A stretch of DNA of 64,000 bases from Manduca sexta (Eukaryota; Arthropoda; Insecta; Lepidoptera; Sphingidae), in the NCBI RefSeq assembly GCF_014839805.1, contig NC_051126.1:6208609-6272608 (forward strand), given 5' to 3'. The position numbers were made by a program, and so were the translations under genes. Within the stretch, counting starts at the first letter, position 1; the number at the start of each line of letters is the position of its first letter. The notes under the pieces are model-generated. The model saw only the letters and a program-made list of their open reading frames with translations, was not told the origin of the DNA and searched no databases. This document shows, in pieces, positions 25,701 to 37,303 of this stretch.

Positions 25701-27284
25701 AATCATCGTGATGAAGTATAAGGTCAGAAAAAATTATCTATTAAAATCCATTGTTCGGTAGACAAGTCACCATATTTTTGAAAAACGGTAATTTGTGCGA
25801 TGTTAATTTTGTAGAAGAAACTGTGACGTCGCTAATAATAGTGCCTCCAATATCGAATCTATAAACCCTGTCATCTTTATCATACAATGATAGAGCGTTC
25901 CTTCTAGATTTTTATAGAACATTCCAAGTTAAAATTAGCATCGCCATTACTGCACATTAATAGTCTTTAATCCCTAACGTCTATGGTCTTTAGAGATACA
26001 GCATTAATAAGATTTTTATAGAACAATGTAGTTTAAAATAACAAGCGATGCCATTACCGTCCAATATAGCCCATGGACGCGCCTTTACCGCGCGTCAGTA
26101 ATCGCGGCGCGTGCTCCGTCACTCGAAGATTCCCGCATTAGCATTGTACACCTGAGGTTTATTATTCTGTCCTTATATCACAGCGGGGATCACTCTCTCG
26201 TAAATGTTAACGTACCGTGGTAATGTGCTGTATCAGCAGTAGAAAGGGGATAAGAGCCTCAAGTGCCAAACAATTTTTATTGAGCGTCTACTTTTTACAA
26301 CGGTTTATTGTCGCCGTAAAGGTAGACGTGATATTTTTTGCAGAGTATTTTAGATGTTCTAAAACAAGAGATATAGTTTGCATTGTAAGGTGCAATATTG
26401 TTTAATTGTAATACCTGTTTAAATTATTAGTTTCTATAGCTTTAGATCAAATATTACATAGCGCTGTCAGAAAGAACTTTTGCTGTGAATAGTCTTACAT
26501 TAGTAACGTCAGATCACCTAAAGTGGCTCGTAAATTCTACTAGACTGGCTAACCCTTAAGGACCGGCAAAGGACACAAAAAAGAACATATTTTATTTATT
26601 TTATATATTATGTATGAACTTTTGTCGTATTATTTTCAAAGCGTTACTTTTTCTATACGATAATTATGTCGCAATTATTGTAATCCCCTTTCCACATAGT
26701 GGGACGGAAATAAAGCTCGGCGAACCATGACTGCATTAGCTACACGTCTGGTTATCCCTTCGAACATACAAACATATATACTTACATCACAAGTACCTAT
26801 ATTACCTTCGTTAATACGTTATGTAATTTACTACTGATATACTCTGGTAAATTGAATATTTTACACGCGATGGAACTTTAAATGGAAATAGGTATGAGTC
26901 GATAACATATCAAAATCTTTTGACGTGGTCTTTTCACCGAAGCCCTGCTAATAAAGACAATTCCGTCGAACAAACATCAAAATGATATAATAAATGGAAC
27001 TAAATTCCTTTCATGAACAATTCGCGGCACACTGTGGTTTTCCGTTCATTATGACATGTTTCTATGATATTTGCGAGGCGATTACTCTGTTTCAACTGGT
27101 GTTAAACAGCAATTAAAAGTACGGAAACTATGTTTGTTGTGCGAATATTGTATTTTCAATAGAGTAACATTCTGGTCTATGTCTTACAAAGAATTGACTC
27201 ATAATTGAATAGTTGTGAGTCTTTTATATTTCTTATTTACATTATAATTATGCTTCATTTAATATATCTTATAATTTATTATAA
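22736..27284. other. No gene recognised; purine-rich microsatellite at 24515-24557
   Basis: About 4.5 kb of AT-rich sequence with a GAAA/GAAG-rich simple repeat at 24515-24557 and a small CpG-rich patch at about 26075-26125. Frames of 60 to 93 residues lack signatures. Confidence 0.4.
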
Positions 27285-27609
27285 TTTCGTATAATATCAG
27301 CCCTGTATTATAATACTTGCCCACTGCTGAGCACGGGCCTCCTCTACTACTGAGAGGGATTAGGCCACAGTCCACCACGCTGGCCTAGTGCGGGTTGGTA
27401 GACTTCACACACCTTCGAAATTCTTTTAGAGAATTTCTCAGATGTGTAGGTTTCCTCACGATGTTTCCCTTCACCGTTAAAGCGAACGATAAATTCACAA
27501 AGAATACACACATGATTTTTAGAAAAGTCAGAGGTGTGTGCCCTTGGGATTTGAACCTGCGGACATTCGTCTCGGCAGTCCGTTCCACACCCAACTAGGC
27601 TATCGCCGC
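27285..27609 (-). repeat. SINE A, near full length
   Basis: The full set of blocks is present, closely matching 4189-4515: ATATCAGCCCTG tail, CCACTGCTGAGCACGGGCC, GATTTGAACCTGCGGAC (box B complement) and CCAACTAGGCTATCGCCGC head. The long minus and plus frames over it are by-products of the repeat. Confidence 0.9.
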
Positions 27610-28754
27610 TTTTTTATTATATATAATAATTCGTAATAAACAAACAATTGTCCCACCGAGGTTCAAACTATTTCCATCATATGTATACATGTTAGTTTGT
27701 TTTTTAACACTTATGGTGTACCAAAAATATATAAATAAATAAAAATTTAAAACCCTAGTTTAACGGCAAGCTTGCTAAGAAGTAAAAATTTAGGCAAATA
27801 TTACCTTTAAAAAACATGAAAATGAATCTTGTACCGCCTCCGCATTGGATTGAAATGAGTACAGGTAGATGATGATTAAGTAGAAGTAATGCTACATAGT
27901 ACTAATCAAACCATGTCCGAAACTAGGTCAGGTTTCAAAATTCCGATGGAAAGTCGCAGTCCTATATCTAAACTAATGAGCACTGGGGTTTAGGTGTATT
28001 TAATTTAAAGAGTCGAGTTAAAACCTTCTAACGTTCACGCTCTTAGGACGAATCAAAGGAGTTTTTAATTAATGTTTCTTAAATATATTATTGCTATTAA
28101 ACTAATTCTATATTTACTAGTTATATCGATTATATCATGGGTTAATTTCAAAATAATATTAATAATATAAAATATCACCTAGAACCTGTTTCATATCATG
28201 AGTATATGCTACTCGTGACGTAAATGTATAAGCTGACCGAATACAAAAGTCACACTCTAATCAATGCTTCTAAATGAATTGTAATAAAATGAGTACTACC
28301 TACATTAGATGTTTAATACGCTCACTGTCAAATAACATTTACTAGAAATGTGTGAGCCCGGCCCCTATACTAACAAGCTACTTTAATCCTTATTATATTA
28401 GGAAACGGACGGAATTTCAGTCTGTAAAACCGATAAAGCGTAGCAGAGAATACGCTAACTCATATTCTAACACATTATAATTGAGAAAATCACCTATTAC
28501 AGTAAAATCGTTTATAAACGAGAACTGCATTCGGCGTAAAATTAAGCTTCTTACGAAATTTCAGTTAAAACTTGCAGTAGATTTTACCTTTCCTGTAGTA
28601 GACTTTAAGTTTTGTATACTAGGTAAGGACGGTAATTTACAGGGCTTATATTAATTAAACGATACTATAGCATAATAAGATACGATAATTAAACAACTTC
28701 TAGGATGTTTTAAATTCAAACTAATATCGGTCACATTTCCATACGCCGTTCTTA
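27610..28754. other. No recognised feature
   Basis: AT-rich spacer. Confidence 0.4.
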
Positions 28755-28861
28755 AACTGAACAGAAAATCGAATATCACTTTGCCCGACCCGAGATTCGA
28801 ACCCAAAACCTCAGTGTGGTTTCCTTCCGCTTGCATAATAGGTACTACTCCACCTACGCAG
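28755..28861 (-). repeat. SINE B fragment (head half)
   Basis: AATATCACTTTGCCCGACCC, GAGATTCGAACCCAAAACC and CTACTCCACCTACGCAG match the SINE B head half. The rest is absent. Confidence 0.65.
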
Positions 28862-30960
28862 TAATATTTTTATGGAAATAGTTTCCGAATTCTGATATTC
28901 GATTATAAATAACTGATCTTATTGATAATCACCTAACCTAATACCATTAATTAATTACTCAATAGATTAAACAAAGCGTCAGAACTAATCCGATATTCGT
29001 AATTTATTTTTCCATCACCTATATTTTTAAATAAAGAGATTTATTGTTACAGGGAACAGTCATTTTGTTTAAACTCAGTAAATTGGAGGCCGATGAATTT
29101 AAAAGTATTTTGGGGGAAAAATAAAATTCAAGTAATTACAAAGCGACAAATACTTGGTCTGGTCCGCTGGACATCGATTAATTCCGTTTCACGTAGATAA
29201 CAAGGGCGCATCGAAGCAAAGCGCAATTTTAAATGCTTGTGGTCAGCACACACGTTTGTGCCATCTACTATTAGGCCGCATACATATTATACTAATATTT
29301 TAGCGTTAAAAGTTCTTAAATAAAATATTATGAAACACACTGAATATAGGTTGTAATTAGTATGTGTTTCTCTATGGTAAAGAGGGCTCGGATGGTACAA
29401 TTAGCGTTCCACCATTACGCTTGCATAAAGCCAACAAGTACGCATTGACTTATCGATCACCACAGATTAGTGTCTGCGTGCCTTCGCTTGACCACACCGC
29501 CGATTGTGAATTCATATGTGAACACGCCTTAGTCCGTTCGAAATTCGGCGCCAACCGACGTTGCCCATTCATTTGGCCTTCCCATTAAAAGGGTGCTTTT
29601 AACTACGGCTAATTTATGCAGCGCACGGTTTGCCAGGACAGATTACAGAGCGGCATGTCCATTCGGCTCGGAGTTTGGGTCTGAATCACGCCTGTCGAAT
29701 GTGTTACCTCTAGTGGAAAAATTCCACGCTGTTTATTCGTTTGAATTGCACCAAGCTCATTTTAATTGCCTGCATAATGAGTGTGCGTGTGCTCCGAGTA
29801 AAGTTAATTACGCATTTCGTTTAGTGTAAAACAAAATCATGAATCGCGCAGACGGCAAAGGGTTTCTTTAATCTTTTTTATTAAGTCCGCATTAATCATT
29901 GCCGAGCTTGTTGGGTTTTAATTAAAATTTCACGTGTAAAATATTTAGTGTTGGAAAAATTTCTGAAATCGCTCATGGTTGAGTATTATTTTTAAAATGT
30001 TAAATGCGATGAATTTATTTTCGGCTTGGAAATATGAGTATATATTTCATTTTAATTAATTTGATATTGATGTTATGATTGATGAGTATATTTTGTACAT
30101 AAAATTATGAATACTAGTGTATTTAACGATATTTTGTGATGGTAAAAAATCCAATAAATAGTTAATTAAAATAAACATTGTTACTCCAATAAGAGAAAAT
30201 TGTTACGTCTTTTAGTGATCAATAATCTATGTAATTATTAAATGAACAACAAAATATGTTATCCCCTTAAGAGATACGCAATTCACACGATGTTCACTCA
30301 TATTTCTAATTCAAAGCTGTGCGAGTCCACAAGACCGCGATACACACTTCTCAAAAGGTCCTTTGTTTATAAACAGAGTTCCGGATTTACTCCTTTTCAA
30401 TTTACGAATACGTGAACATCCAGGGTTGAGCGATAAGGTTTATTAATTATAAAAGGGCTTTGCTAGCACACCATGGATATCATAAAGCATTTTTTTATGA
30501 GATCATTAAGGAAATTACGTGCGCGGCCAAAATGTCGAAGATATGATGCCTAATTGACTGATTGCTGAATATTCCAGTAATTCCTGAGGAAAAATGGAAA
30601 TTATGATTGATTAACATCAAGACGGATGTTATATTTTACGCGCCGACAATTTTCGGTGGTTTGTTAAATGTCTGATTTTGGAGGAAAGTTAAATAATAGG
30701 AATGCAATGGACATTTTAAACTTTATTATTTCACCTATAATTTAAGATAATTATTATTTGGTAACCTAAATACGATGGAATATAATTTAGTACGCGCGAA
30801 CAATTTTGAGGGTTCAAAAAAAAGGTATTTAAGATCTAAGAATAAATGAATATGTTCATCAAAATCCTGGTTTTGCTATTCCATTTTTTTTATCATTTTG
30901 TAGTTTAATGAGAATGTAGTGTATGCCTGAGTGTATTTCTAAATGAAAGTATTAATCAAT
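28862..30960. other. Unannotated; balanced-composition patch at 29364-29829
   Basis: Within AT-rich DNA, 29364-29829 is more even in base composition and holds two successive plus-strand frames (74 and 78 codons) only a few bases apart. I recognise neither product. It may be a conserved regulatory block or an old retroelement piece. Confidence 0.3.
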
Positions 30961-31016
30961 CATCAATCGAAAGGAATATTAATTTTGCGTAAAATTAATA
31001 TTCCTTTCGATTGATG
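30961..31016. repeat. Perfect hairpin, 26-bp arms, 4-base loop
   Basis: CATCAATCGAAAGGAATATT and six more bases are followed by GCGT and then by the exact reverse complement. It lies 114 bp left of the mariner. It could be a palindromic element end, a foldback insertion or a replication/repair product. Confidence 0.9.
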
Positions 31017-31130
31017 TTTATTTTTTTCGAAACATTTTTATTTTACATCTACAGTTCAAGTAACTTAAGGTGTTTTTTGCATTAAGATAAGTATGTAGTT
31101 TCATTTACTAACGCCATGTCACATTGACTA

Positions 31131-31151
31131 TACTTAGTCTGGCCATAAATA
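31131..31151 (+). repeat. Mariner left TIR
   Basis: It pairs with 32421-32441 with two mismatches. The outer base follows a TA. Confidence 0.88.
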
Positions 31152-31274
31152 CTGTTACACTTAATTATAAAAAAATATTACATTTGAATTTCGAATCTGT
31201 CATTTTTATACGATTGTTCATTGTGTTTTCTCATTTTGGCGCCAATACATTGTAAAATATTTTGCGATATTAAA

Positions 31275-32315
31275 ATGGTGTGGGGTGATAAAGAGAACCG
31301 AATCGCTGTGATAGCATTACACAAAGTAGGTATGGAGCCAAATGCAATTTTTAAAACTCTCCATACACTTGGTATTAGTAAAATGTTTGTGTACCGGGCT
31401 ATTAATAGGTACAATGAGACCTCCTCTGTTTGTGACAGAAAAAGATCTGGCCGTCCACGTAGTGTTCGTACGAAAAAGGTGGTCAAAGCAGTAAGGGAAA
31501 GAATTCGAAGAAATCCTGTCCGAAAGCAAAAGATTTTATCTCGGGAAATGAAGATAGCACCTAGAACCATGTCGCGTATTTTAAAAGATGACTTAGGACT
31601 TGCAGCCTATAAGAGACGCACTGGCCATTTCTTAACTGATAATTTAAAGAAGAATAGGGTGGTAAAATCGAAACAACTACTGAAGCGGTACGCAAAGGGA
31701 GGTCACAGAAAAATTTTGTTTACGGATGAGAAAATTTTTACAATTGAGCAACATTTTAACAAACAAAATGACCGTATTTATGCTCAAAGCTCTAAGGAAG
31801 CTTCCCAATTAGTCGACAGAGTGCAACGTGGACATTATCCGACTTCAGTGATGGTTTGGTGGGGTGTTAGCTATGAAGGAGTGACTGAGCCATATTTTTG
31901 TGAAAAAGGTATCAAAACATCGGCACAAGTGTATCAAGATACCATTCTTGAGAAGGTAGTTAAGCCCCTTAACATCACCATGTTCAATAACCAAGTATGG
32001 TCCTTCCAGCAAGACTCGGCGCCGGGTCATAAAGCTCGGTCCACGCAGTCTTGGTTGGAATCGAACGTTTCGGACTTCATCAGAGCTGAAGACTGGCCGT
32101 CGTCTAGTCCCGATCTTAATCCGCTGGATTATGATTTGTGGTCAGTTTTAGAGAGTACAGCTTGCTCTAAACGCCATGATAATTTGGAGTCCCTAAAACA
32201 ATCTATACGATTGGCAGTGAAGAATTTTCCCATGGAAAGAGTGCGTGCTTCTATTGATAACTGGCCTCATCGTTTAAAGGACTGTATTGCAGCCAATGGA
32301 GACCACTTCGAATAA
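31275..32315 (+). CDS. Mariner transposase, DD37D type
   Basis: This would catalyse cut-and-paste of the surrounding element in the nucleus. I chose the ATG at 31275 (346 residues); an upstream ATG at 31221 adds 18 residues that do not look like the family. The N-terminal part (about 1-110) has helix-turn-helix-like segments with a GRPR motif at 59-62, the AT-hook-like linker known from Tc1/mariner proteins. The catalytic aspartates fit D151 (FTDEK), D247 (QQDSAPGH) and D285 (SPDLNPLDYDLW), with 37 residues between the last two. That spacing, with D rather than E, points to the maT group. The length is normal and there is no stop or frameshift. Family rank is my inference; a tree would settle it. 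Confidence 0.93.
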   Translation: MVWGDKENRIAVIALHKVGMEPNAIFKTLHTLGISKMFVYRAINRYNETSSVCDRKRSGRPRSVRTKKVVKAVRERIRRNPVRKQKILSREMKIAPRTMSRILKDDLGLAAYKRRTGHFLTDNLKKNRVVKSKQLLKRYAKGGHRKILFTDEKIFTIEQHFNKQNDRIYAQSSKEASQLVDRVQRGHYPTSVMVWWGVSYEGVTEPYFCEKGIKTSAQVYQDTILEKVVKPLNITMFNNQVWSFQQDSAPGHKARSTQSWLESNVSDFIRAEDWPSSSPDLNPLDYDLWSVLESTACSKRHDNLESLKQSIRLAVKNFPMERVRASIDNWPHRLKDCIAANGDHFE

Positions 32316-32420
32316 GCTTTTTATATTTTTAATTGTTTTATATTTATGTATTAAACTGACACACTGTAAAAGTAATAAATGTTATTTGCAGTTAACAATT
32401 TTCTTTTTTCTTTATTACAA

Positions 32421-32441
32421 TATTTATGGCAAGACTAGGTA
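32421..32441 (-). repeat. Mariner right TIR
   Basis: Inverted partner of 31131-31151, followed by TA. Confidence 0.88.
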
Positions 32442-33499
32442 TATATGAGAGTTATAAAGTATACATACAAAATTAAATTGTATTTTTCGAATTATTTTCA
32501 AATCACCTGATACACCGAATAGTAAATTTATTTCATTGAAGTACTAAGTTTTAATTTTCTTTGTTACGTGGAGCGATAACCGCGTTTCATAATTTAATGT
32601 GAAAAGTTATCGAGTCAACACCCAGCTATCAGTTACAAAGTTACATTTAAAGCACTACAATCATTTAGATAATGGCCAACTTGCCACAATGACTTGAACG
32701 ACAATTAGATTTAGCCAGTGCAAGTTGTCCCTACAAGTCAAACGACTTTATGAAGCAACTTTATAAATCACCTGGGGCTGAAAGTTTCATAATCAGAATA
32801 TTTTAAGCAGCAAACTTATGGCCGGAAGTTTATTTATTATTCTTGTTTTAAAATAAATAATAGGACATGAAGCGAAATCTTTTTCGTTTATTCAGTTTAA
32901 GAAATTAGTACTTCGGCGAAAGATTTTTGAGTATTAATGATGTTTTAATTGGTAAAATATGTAGTTTGTTTTTAAAAAAGTTTAAGGTAGATACAAATAT
33001 CGCGAAGATTATTTTTTTATGATATACTCCAGGTATATTTAAACATCACTAACCTAAAATATTTTTGATGTTAATGATACAAGTATCTATTTTCTTAAAC
33101 TCTCCAACATAGGAGGTAAAGAACTAAAATGTATTAAATACGATTTTATTTATTTACTAGAGATTTGAGGTTCGCAACATCTATTACCCTCGCATTGCCA
33201 GTTGTAATGTTCTTATATATAAAATGAAAAATTAAAATCTGTTTAGTAGTTTCTGAGTTTAGCGCGTTAAAATAGACAAAATCTTCAACTGTATATATTA
33301 ATATTATATAGATAATAGAGTGTTATCGATATTATGTTTTAAAGAAATAATATCAATTTTAAAGTTTTAAAATAAATTAGCATGAATAATAATTAGGTAT
33401 TCTTAACAAGAGCAAAGTTTTAACCCAGTCAGTCTTAGAAATCCTTGAGACGTATTTTTATATGGAAAATTTTATTTACTAACTAATTTAATTTAAACA
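32442..33499. other. Mostly unannotated
   Basis: AT-rich. About 33215-33312 carries AAAATCTGTTTAGTAGTTTC and a tail resembling the 3' part of repeat C. Confidence 0.35.
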
Positions 33500-34352
33500 A
33501 AACAATTGACAGGGGGCCCCAAACTAGGCAATGCCTGTATCTTGGGGACCAAAATATGAATATAATATAATTTAAATAATGTTGTTCTTTACTTTTTTGT
33601 TTTTATATTTCACTTAATTTATATCTATTTAAAATTTACCTCCTATTCAGATTTTTGACTGTTAAGCTATTCAATGTATGTAGTATTATATAACAAATGT
33701 ATATTGTAATTATTTATGGTCCTTTTATTAAAAAGAAACATAAAATTTATTATAATTATTGCCACTATTCTTATGTAAACTTAAAATTAAGGTGTAAACT
33801 AATATATATCTATCAGTCTTATTTTGAGATCATTAAATTGATTTTAAAGTTAAATTATCTTATGTTATGTTATTTAAAATATTTTCAGTTTCTGTGCAGT
33901 TTAACGACAATAGCCACTTTGAAATCGTTAACTTAGCTTCTCGTGTTGAAATGCCTTTAAGATTGCAGTATCCTAGTACTGAGTTATAAGTGTGAGCTCT
34001 AAGAAACTCACCAAATCTGCGTCCAAAGGAAGTGTGTACGCTAGGCAATGGCAATCGAAAAACTCTTTTCTGAGGCAAAGTGGGTAAACTTTATAATTTT
34101 GCAAGGTGTCTATGGGTATATAAGCAGTTTCTGAGACCTTCGCTTCTTTATATAAGCCTTGAGTTGAATATCTGAAAGGTTTCATTAGCATTATTTTAAT
34201 AACCGATCTTTGTGATCTCTCTGCAAGAAGTAAGTTAGATTTAGTGGCACTTCCCCAAATAGAAATACAATAGGTGATGATTGATTGGCAAATGGCTGTG
34301 TATATAAGTTTATGTGTTGTGTGGCTAGTATAATTTCTAAGTTTTTTGAAAC
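33500..34352 (-). pseudogene. LINE remnant: reverse transcriptase C-terminus and 3' UTR (Jockey/CR1-like)
   Basis: On the minus strand, codons between about 34290 and 34100 give QSIITYCISIWGSATKS, then LLLAERSQRS and MKPFRYSTQ. This strongly recalls the conserved region just downstream of the polymerase domain in Jockey/CR1-type LINEs (Q-S-x-I-x-Y, W-G, E-R-x-Q-R). Two overlapping minus frames (33973-34191, 33860-34078) continue it across frame breaks. The CCCCAAGATACAGGCATTGC block at about 33525-33545 fits a LINE 3' UTR. The 5' part is missing and the frame is broken, so it is dead. Confidence 0.7.
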
Positions 34353-34731
34353 TAGCCTTTTGAATGAATGATAATAATTGATTATAAGCGGCGATAGCCT
34401 AGTTGGTTGTGGAACGGACTGCCGAGACGAATGTCCGCAGGTTCAAATCCCAAGGGCACCCACCTCTAACTTTTCTAAAAAAATATGTGTGTATTCTTTG
34501 TGAATTATCGCTTGCTTTAACGGTGAAGGAAAACATCTTGAGGAAACCTGCACACCTGAGAAATTGTCTATTAGAAATTTTCGAGGGTGTGTGAAGTCTA
34601 CCAACCCGCACTAGGCCAGCGTGGTGGACTAAGGCCTAATCCCTCTCAGTAGTAGAGGAGGCCCGTGCCCAACAGTGGGACTTTATATAATACAGGGCTG
34701 ATATTATTATATTATTATTAGCCTTTTGAAT
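34353..34731 (+). repeat. SINE A, near full length, beside the LINE remnant
   Basis: The head GCGGCGATAGCCTAGTTGG starts at 34388, box B GGTTCAAATCC follows, and the tail TACAGGGCTGATATTATTAT ends near 34718. TAGCCTTTTGAAT occurs at 34353-34365 and 34719-34731, a 13-bp direct repeat. The left copy is 22 bp away from the head, so either the insertion carried extra 5' bases or the match is looser than a simple target duplication. Confidence 0.85.
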
Positions 34732-36220
34732 ACCCATTTACAGGGTGGGGGTTTACGTATCAAATAGCGGAACCTCGCCCCCCCTCAGCCAATGAGAAAA
34801 AAAAACACTCTATAGCCCTAGTTATTTTGTGACAATAAACAATTTCAAGTGTGAATCATTAAAGAAAAAAGACGTTAAAAAACGGTATATTATTATTTTA
34901 ATATTAAACTGTCAGTCGATAGTAAAATGTTTCTATTTAGAATTATAACGTGATATCTCTAGACAGATCCGATGGTATCGCACTACGATACTGTTATGTA
35001 ATTCTCTGAACTAATGAAACATAAATTGCTTATAATTTCGGTTTCTAACTACAGCGGAGTCCTTGGCTATTGTAATTTCTACAATTTCTGAGACTAAATT
35101 GCGCCGACGAGCTAGCAATATCTTTGCGTTATACATAATAAGGTATCATTTGCGATTACAACCTTAAGAACCCTATTGAATATGCAACGGTTTAACAATT
35201 TCTAACATTGTATAACAAACAAAGCAGAGGAAATCTTAAAAATAAACGGCCGAACTGTTCATAAAAGAAAATTGACGTCATACAAGGTTTATTTTCGAAT
35301 TTCGCGAAACAAGGGAATAACAACTCGATTTGCGCGGCGCAGTCGGTACTTATATTTTCCTTTGCATTGGAATAAAAAAAACTAAAGGGAAAACAACGAT
35401 GGTCTCGTGATCGCCGCTCTGCCTTTCCGTCAAAAGCGATCCAATCGTTCTCTTTTATTGGAACAGCCGTCTGGCGTCTTTGTTGCGGGAATTCCCCTGA
35501 ATCCAATTTATGCAAAGTATTTACGAGTGACAAGAATTTATTTGACGTGCCAATTTTGCACCCCCAACGTGCCAGCTCGAAGCCACATTTTAAAAGCGTT
35601 CTGGCGTGTAAGTGATTGAACGGTTTCATGATATTTTACTTCAATAGTGGAAGTGAATATTTACCACGAAATTTTGCGTACAAAGGCGCCGCGGACTTAT
35701 TGAGCTCTTGCGTGCCGTTTTATATAGCTCTCTGCACCCGATTTTCGTAAATATTGTATTTTTCACTATAAATGAATATGGTTTGTCGGAGTCGCTTAAT
35801 AACTAGTTTGTTCGTATGTTTATCAGTTAATCTGCAAATTGACCAAACTGCGTATTCAATAATTTTAACTAAACAGTTAAGACATATATTTGTGCATTGT
35901 TCATTTAATGAAACTAACAATTTTACGGTCTGTATCACGTAAGAAATAAAGCATTTGCGTTGCCAAGAGACAGTATTCGCAACGTGTCAAGATATCAACT
36001 CGAAAATTACTGTTACTGAGACAAACCCACAGACAATAGAGTTGGCTTGTAGTGGGACGAAGACAGATGGCTTTATTATATGAGTTGTCAACGTTACGGA
36101 ACCGGAGCGAGTAGGTGGCAATCAAAAACCAATCTTGCCTTGACTATTGCAATTTTGGTTGGGATTTCGGGAGATATGCTCTTATTGGATTCTGTTTTAG
36201 GTTTATATTTATATATTATA
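34732..36220. other. Mostly unannotated; a shared terminus-like block at 34745-34777
   Basis: ACAGGGTGGGGGTTTACG then TATCAAATAGCGGAACCTC match 63643-63678. The 145-residue minus-strand frame (35192-35629) lacks a signature and sits in a slightly GC-richer patch. Confidence 0.35.
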
Positions 36221-36415
36221 AACAAAGTCCACCGCCACATCTGTTTGTCTGTACGCATAAAACTCGATAACTACCGAACGAGTTCAATGCAATTCAGTAT
36301 GGAGATAGTTAGAGACTCTAAGAAGGACAAAGGCTTTTAACTCGGGGAAATATATAGCGAGACTATTATCCTGGAAAACTCTTTCACACGGAAAATACCG
36401 CAAAAGCTAGTTGTA
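36221..36415 (-). repeat. Dispersed repeat C, inverted
   Basis: CAAAGTCCACCGCCACATCTG, AACTACCGAACGAGTTCAAT, AGTATGGAGATAGTTAGAGAC and GCAAAAGCTAGTTGTATA mark the inverted family order. The plus-strand frame here is a by-product. Confidence 0.6.
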
Positions 36416-36996
36416 TACAAAACAAGCGAAGAATAGTAGAAGAGTATGTATCATGAATCTAACATGACCTAATTAGTAGTTATCACAGTAACTTGATAAC
36501 TATTAATTACGTCATCTAGGAAATAAAAGAATAGGAAAAATGAGGTTTTAGTATGAATTTGCTATAGGATTATAGGACTGAATATGTGTTACTTTATGTT
36601 TATGATAACCCAGTCTTGGCGGCAGTCATTTCTACAGAGTCTCACTTATTTTACACTAATCATATATATAAATGAATTAGTTTTAGTCCACGGATAACTA
36701 TTAGCTTTATCAACAAAGTTGGTGCGCTTGCAATTAAGCCAGTATAAAATTTCAAATCAACCAGGCTATGGTCGCTGCGTAAGCCCGAGGATAATTTAAC
36801 ATATTATATTGTTTCATTTTTTACGAGAGCTCCTTTTAATTAAAGGTAGATAAGTAAATACCAATATTTAGTTTTTTCATATTTGTGTTCAACTTGTGGT
36901 AGAAAAATTAACTTAAAAAAATATTATACAACCTTCTTAAAGCCAGATTCAATACCATATACATAAAAGTAATAATCACACGCTATGGCTATATGT
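36416..36996. other. No recognised feature
   Basis: AT-rich spacer. Confidence 0.4.
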
Positions 36997-37303
36997 GAGG
37001 CGACAGCCTAGTCAAGAGTGGACCGGACTGCTAAGACGAATGTCCGCAGGTTCAAAACACAAGGCACGCACTTCTCACTTTTTTAGTTATGTGAGTGTTC
37101 TTTGTGAATTATAGCTTGATTTACCGGTGAATGAAACATTGTGAGCAAACCTGCATACCCGAAGTGTTCCCTATTAGAATTTTAAGGGTACGTGAAGTCT
37201 GCTAATCCGCACAGGGCCAACGTAGTGGACAAAGGCTTTTCAGTATTAAAGGGCCGTGCCCAACAATGGGACAGTATATATACAGGGCTGATATTATTAT
37301 TAT
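36997..37303 (+). repeat. SINE A, diverged
   Basis: A head like GGCGACAGCCTAGTCAAG, then GAATGTCCGCAGGTTCAAA, GAAACATTGTGAGCAAACCTG and TACAGGGCTGATATTATTAT are in family order. Part of the ACTGAGAG block is lost. Confidence 0.82.

Larger units (their letters stand above)
31131..32441 (+). mobile_element. Complete mariner element, DD37D (maT-like)
   Basis: A 1311-bp element with inverted termini of 21 bp (19 matching) at 31131-31151 and 32421-32441, sharing CTAGTCTTGCCATAAATA-type sequence. TA dinucleotides flank both sides (31129-31130, 32442-32443), the target duplication expected for Tc1/mariner elements. It holds one open transposase frame, so it may be autonomous or recently so. Confidence 0.92.

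Noticed and set aside
31178..31570. 130-residue minus-strand frame
   Set aside because: Antisense shadow of the mariner transposase.
35192..35629. 145-residue minus-strand open frame
   Set aside because: Longest unassigned frame outside the elements, but with no recognisable motif and with an opposite-strand frame over the same bases; not called without conservation data.
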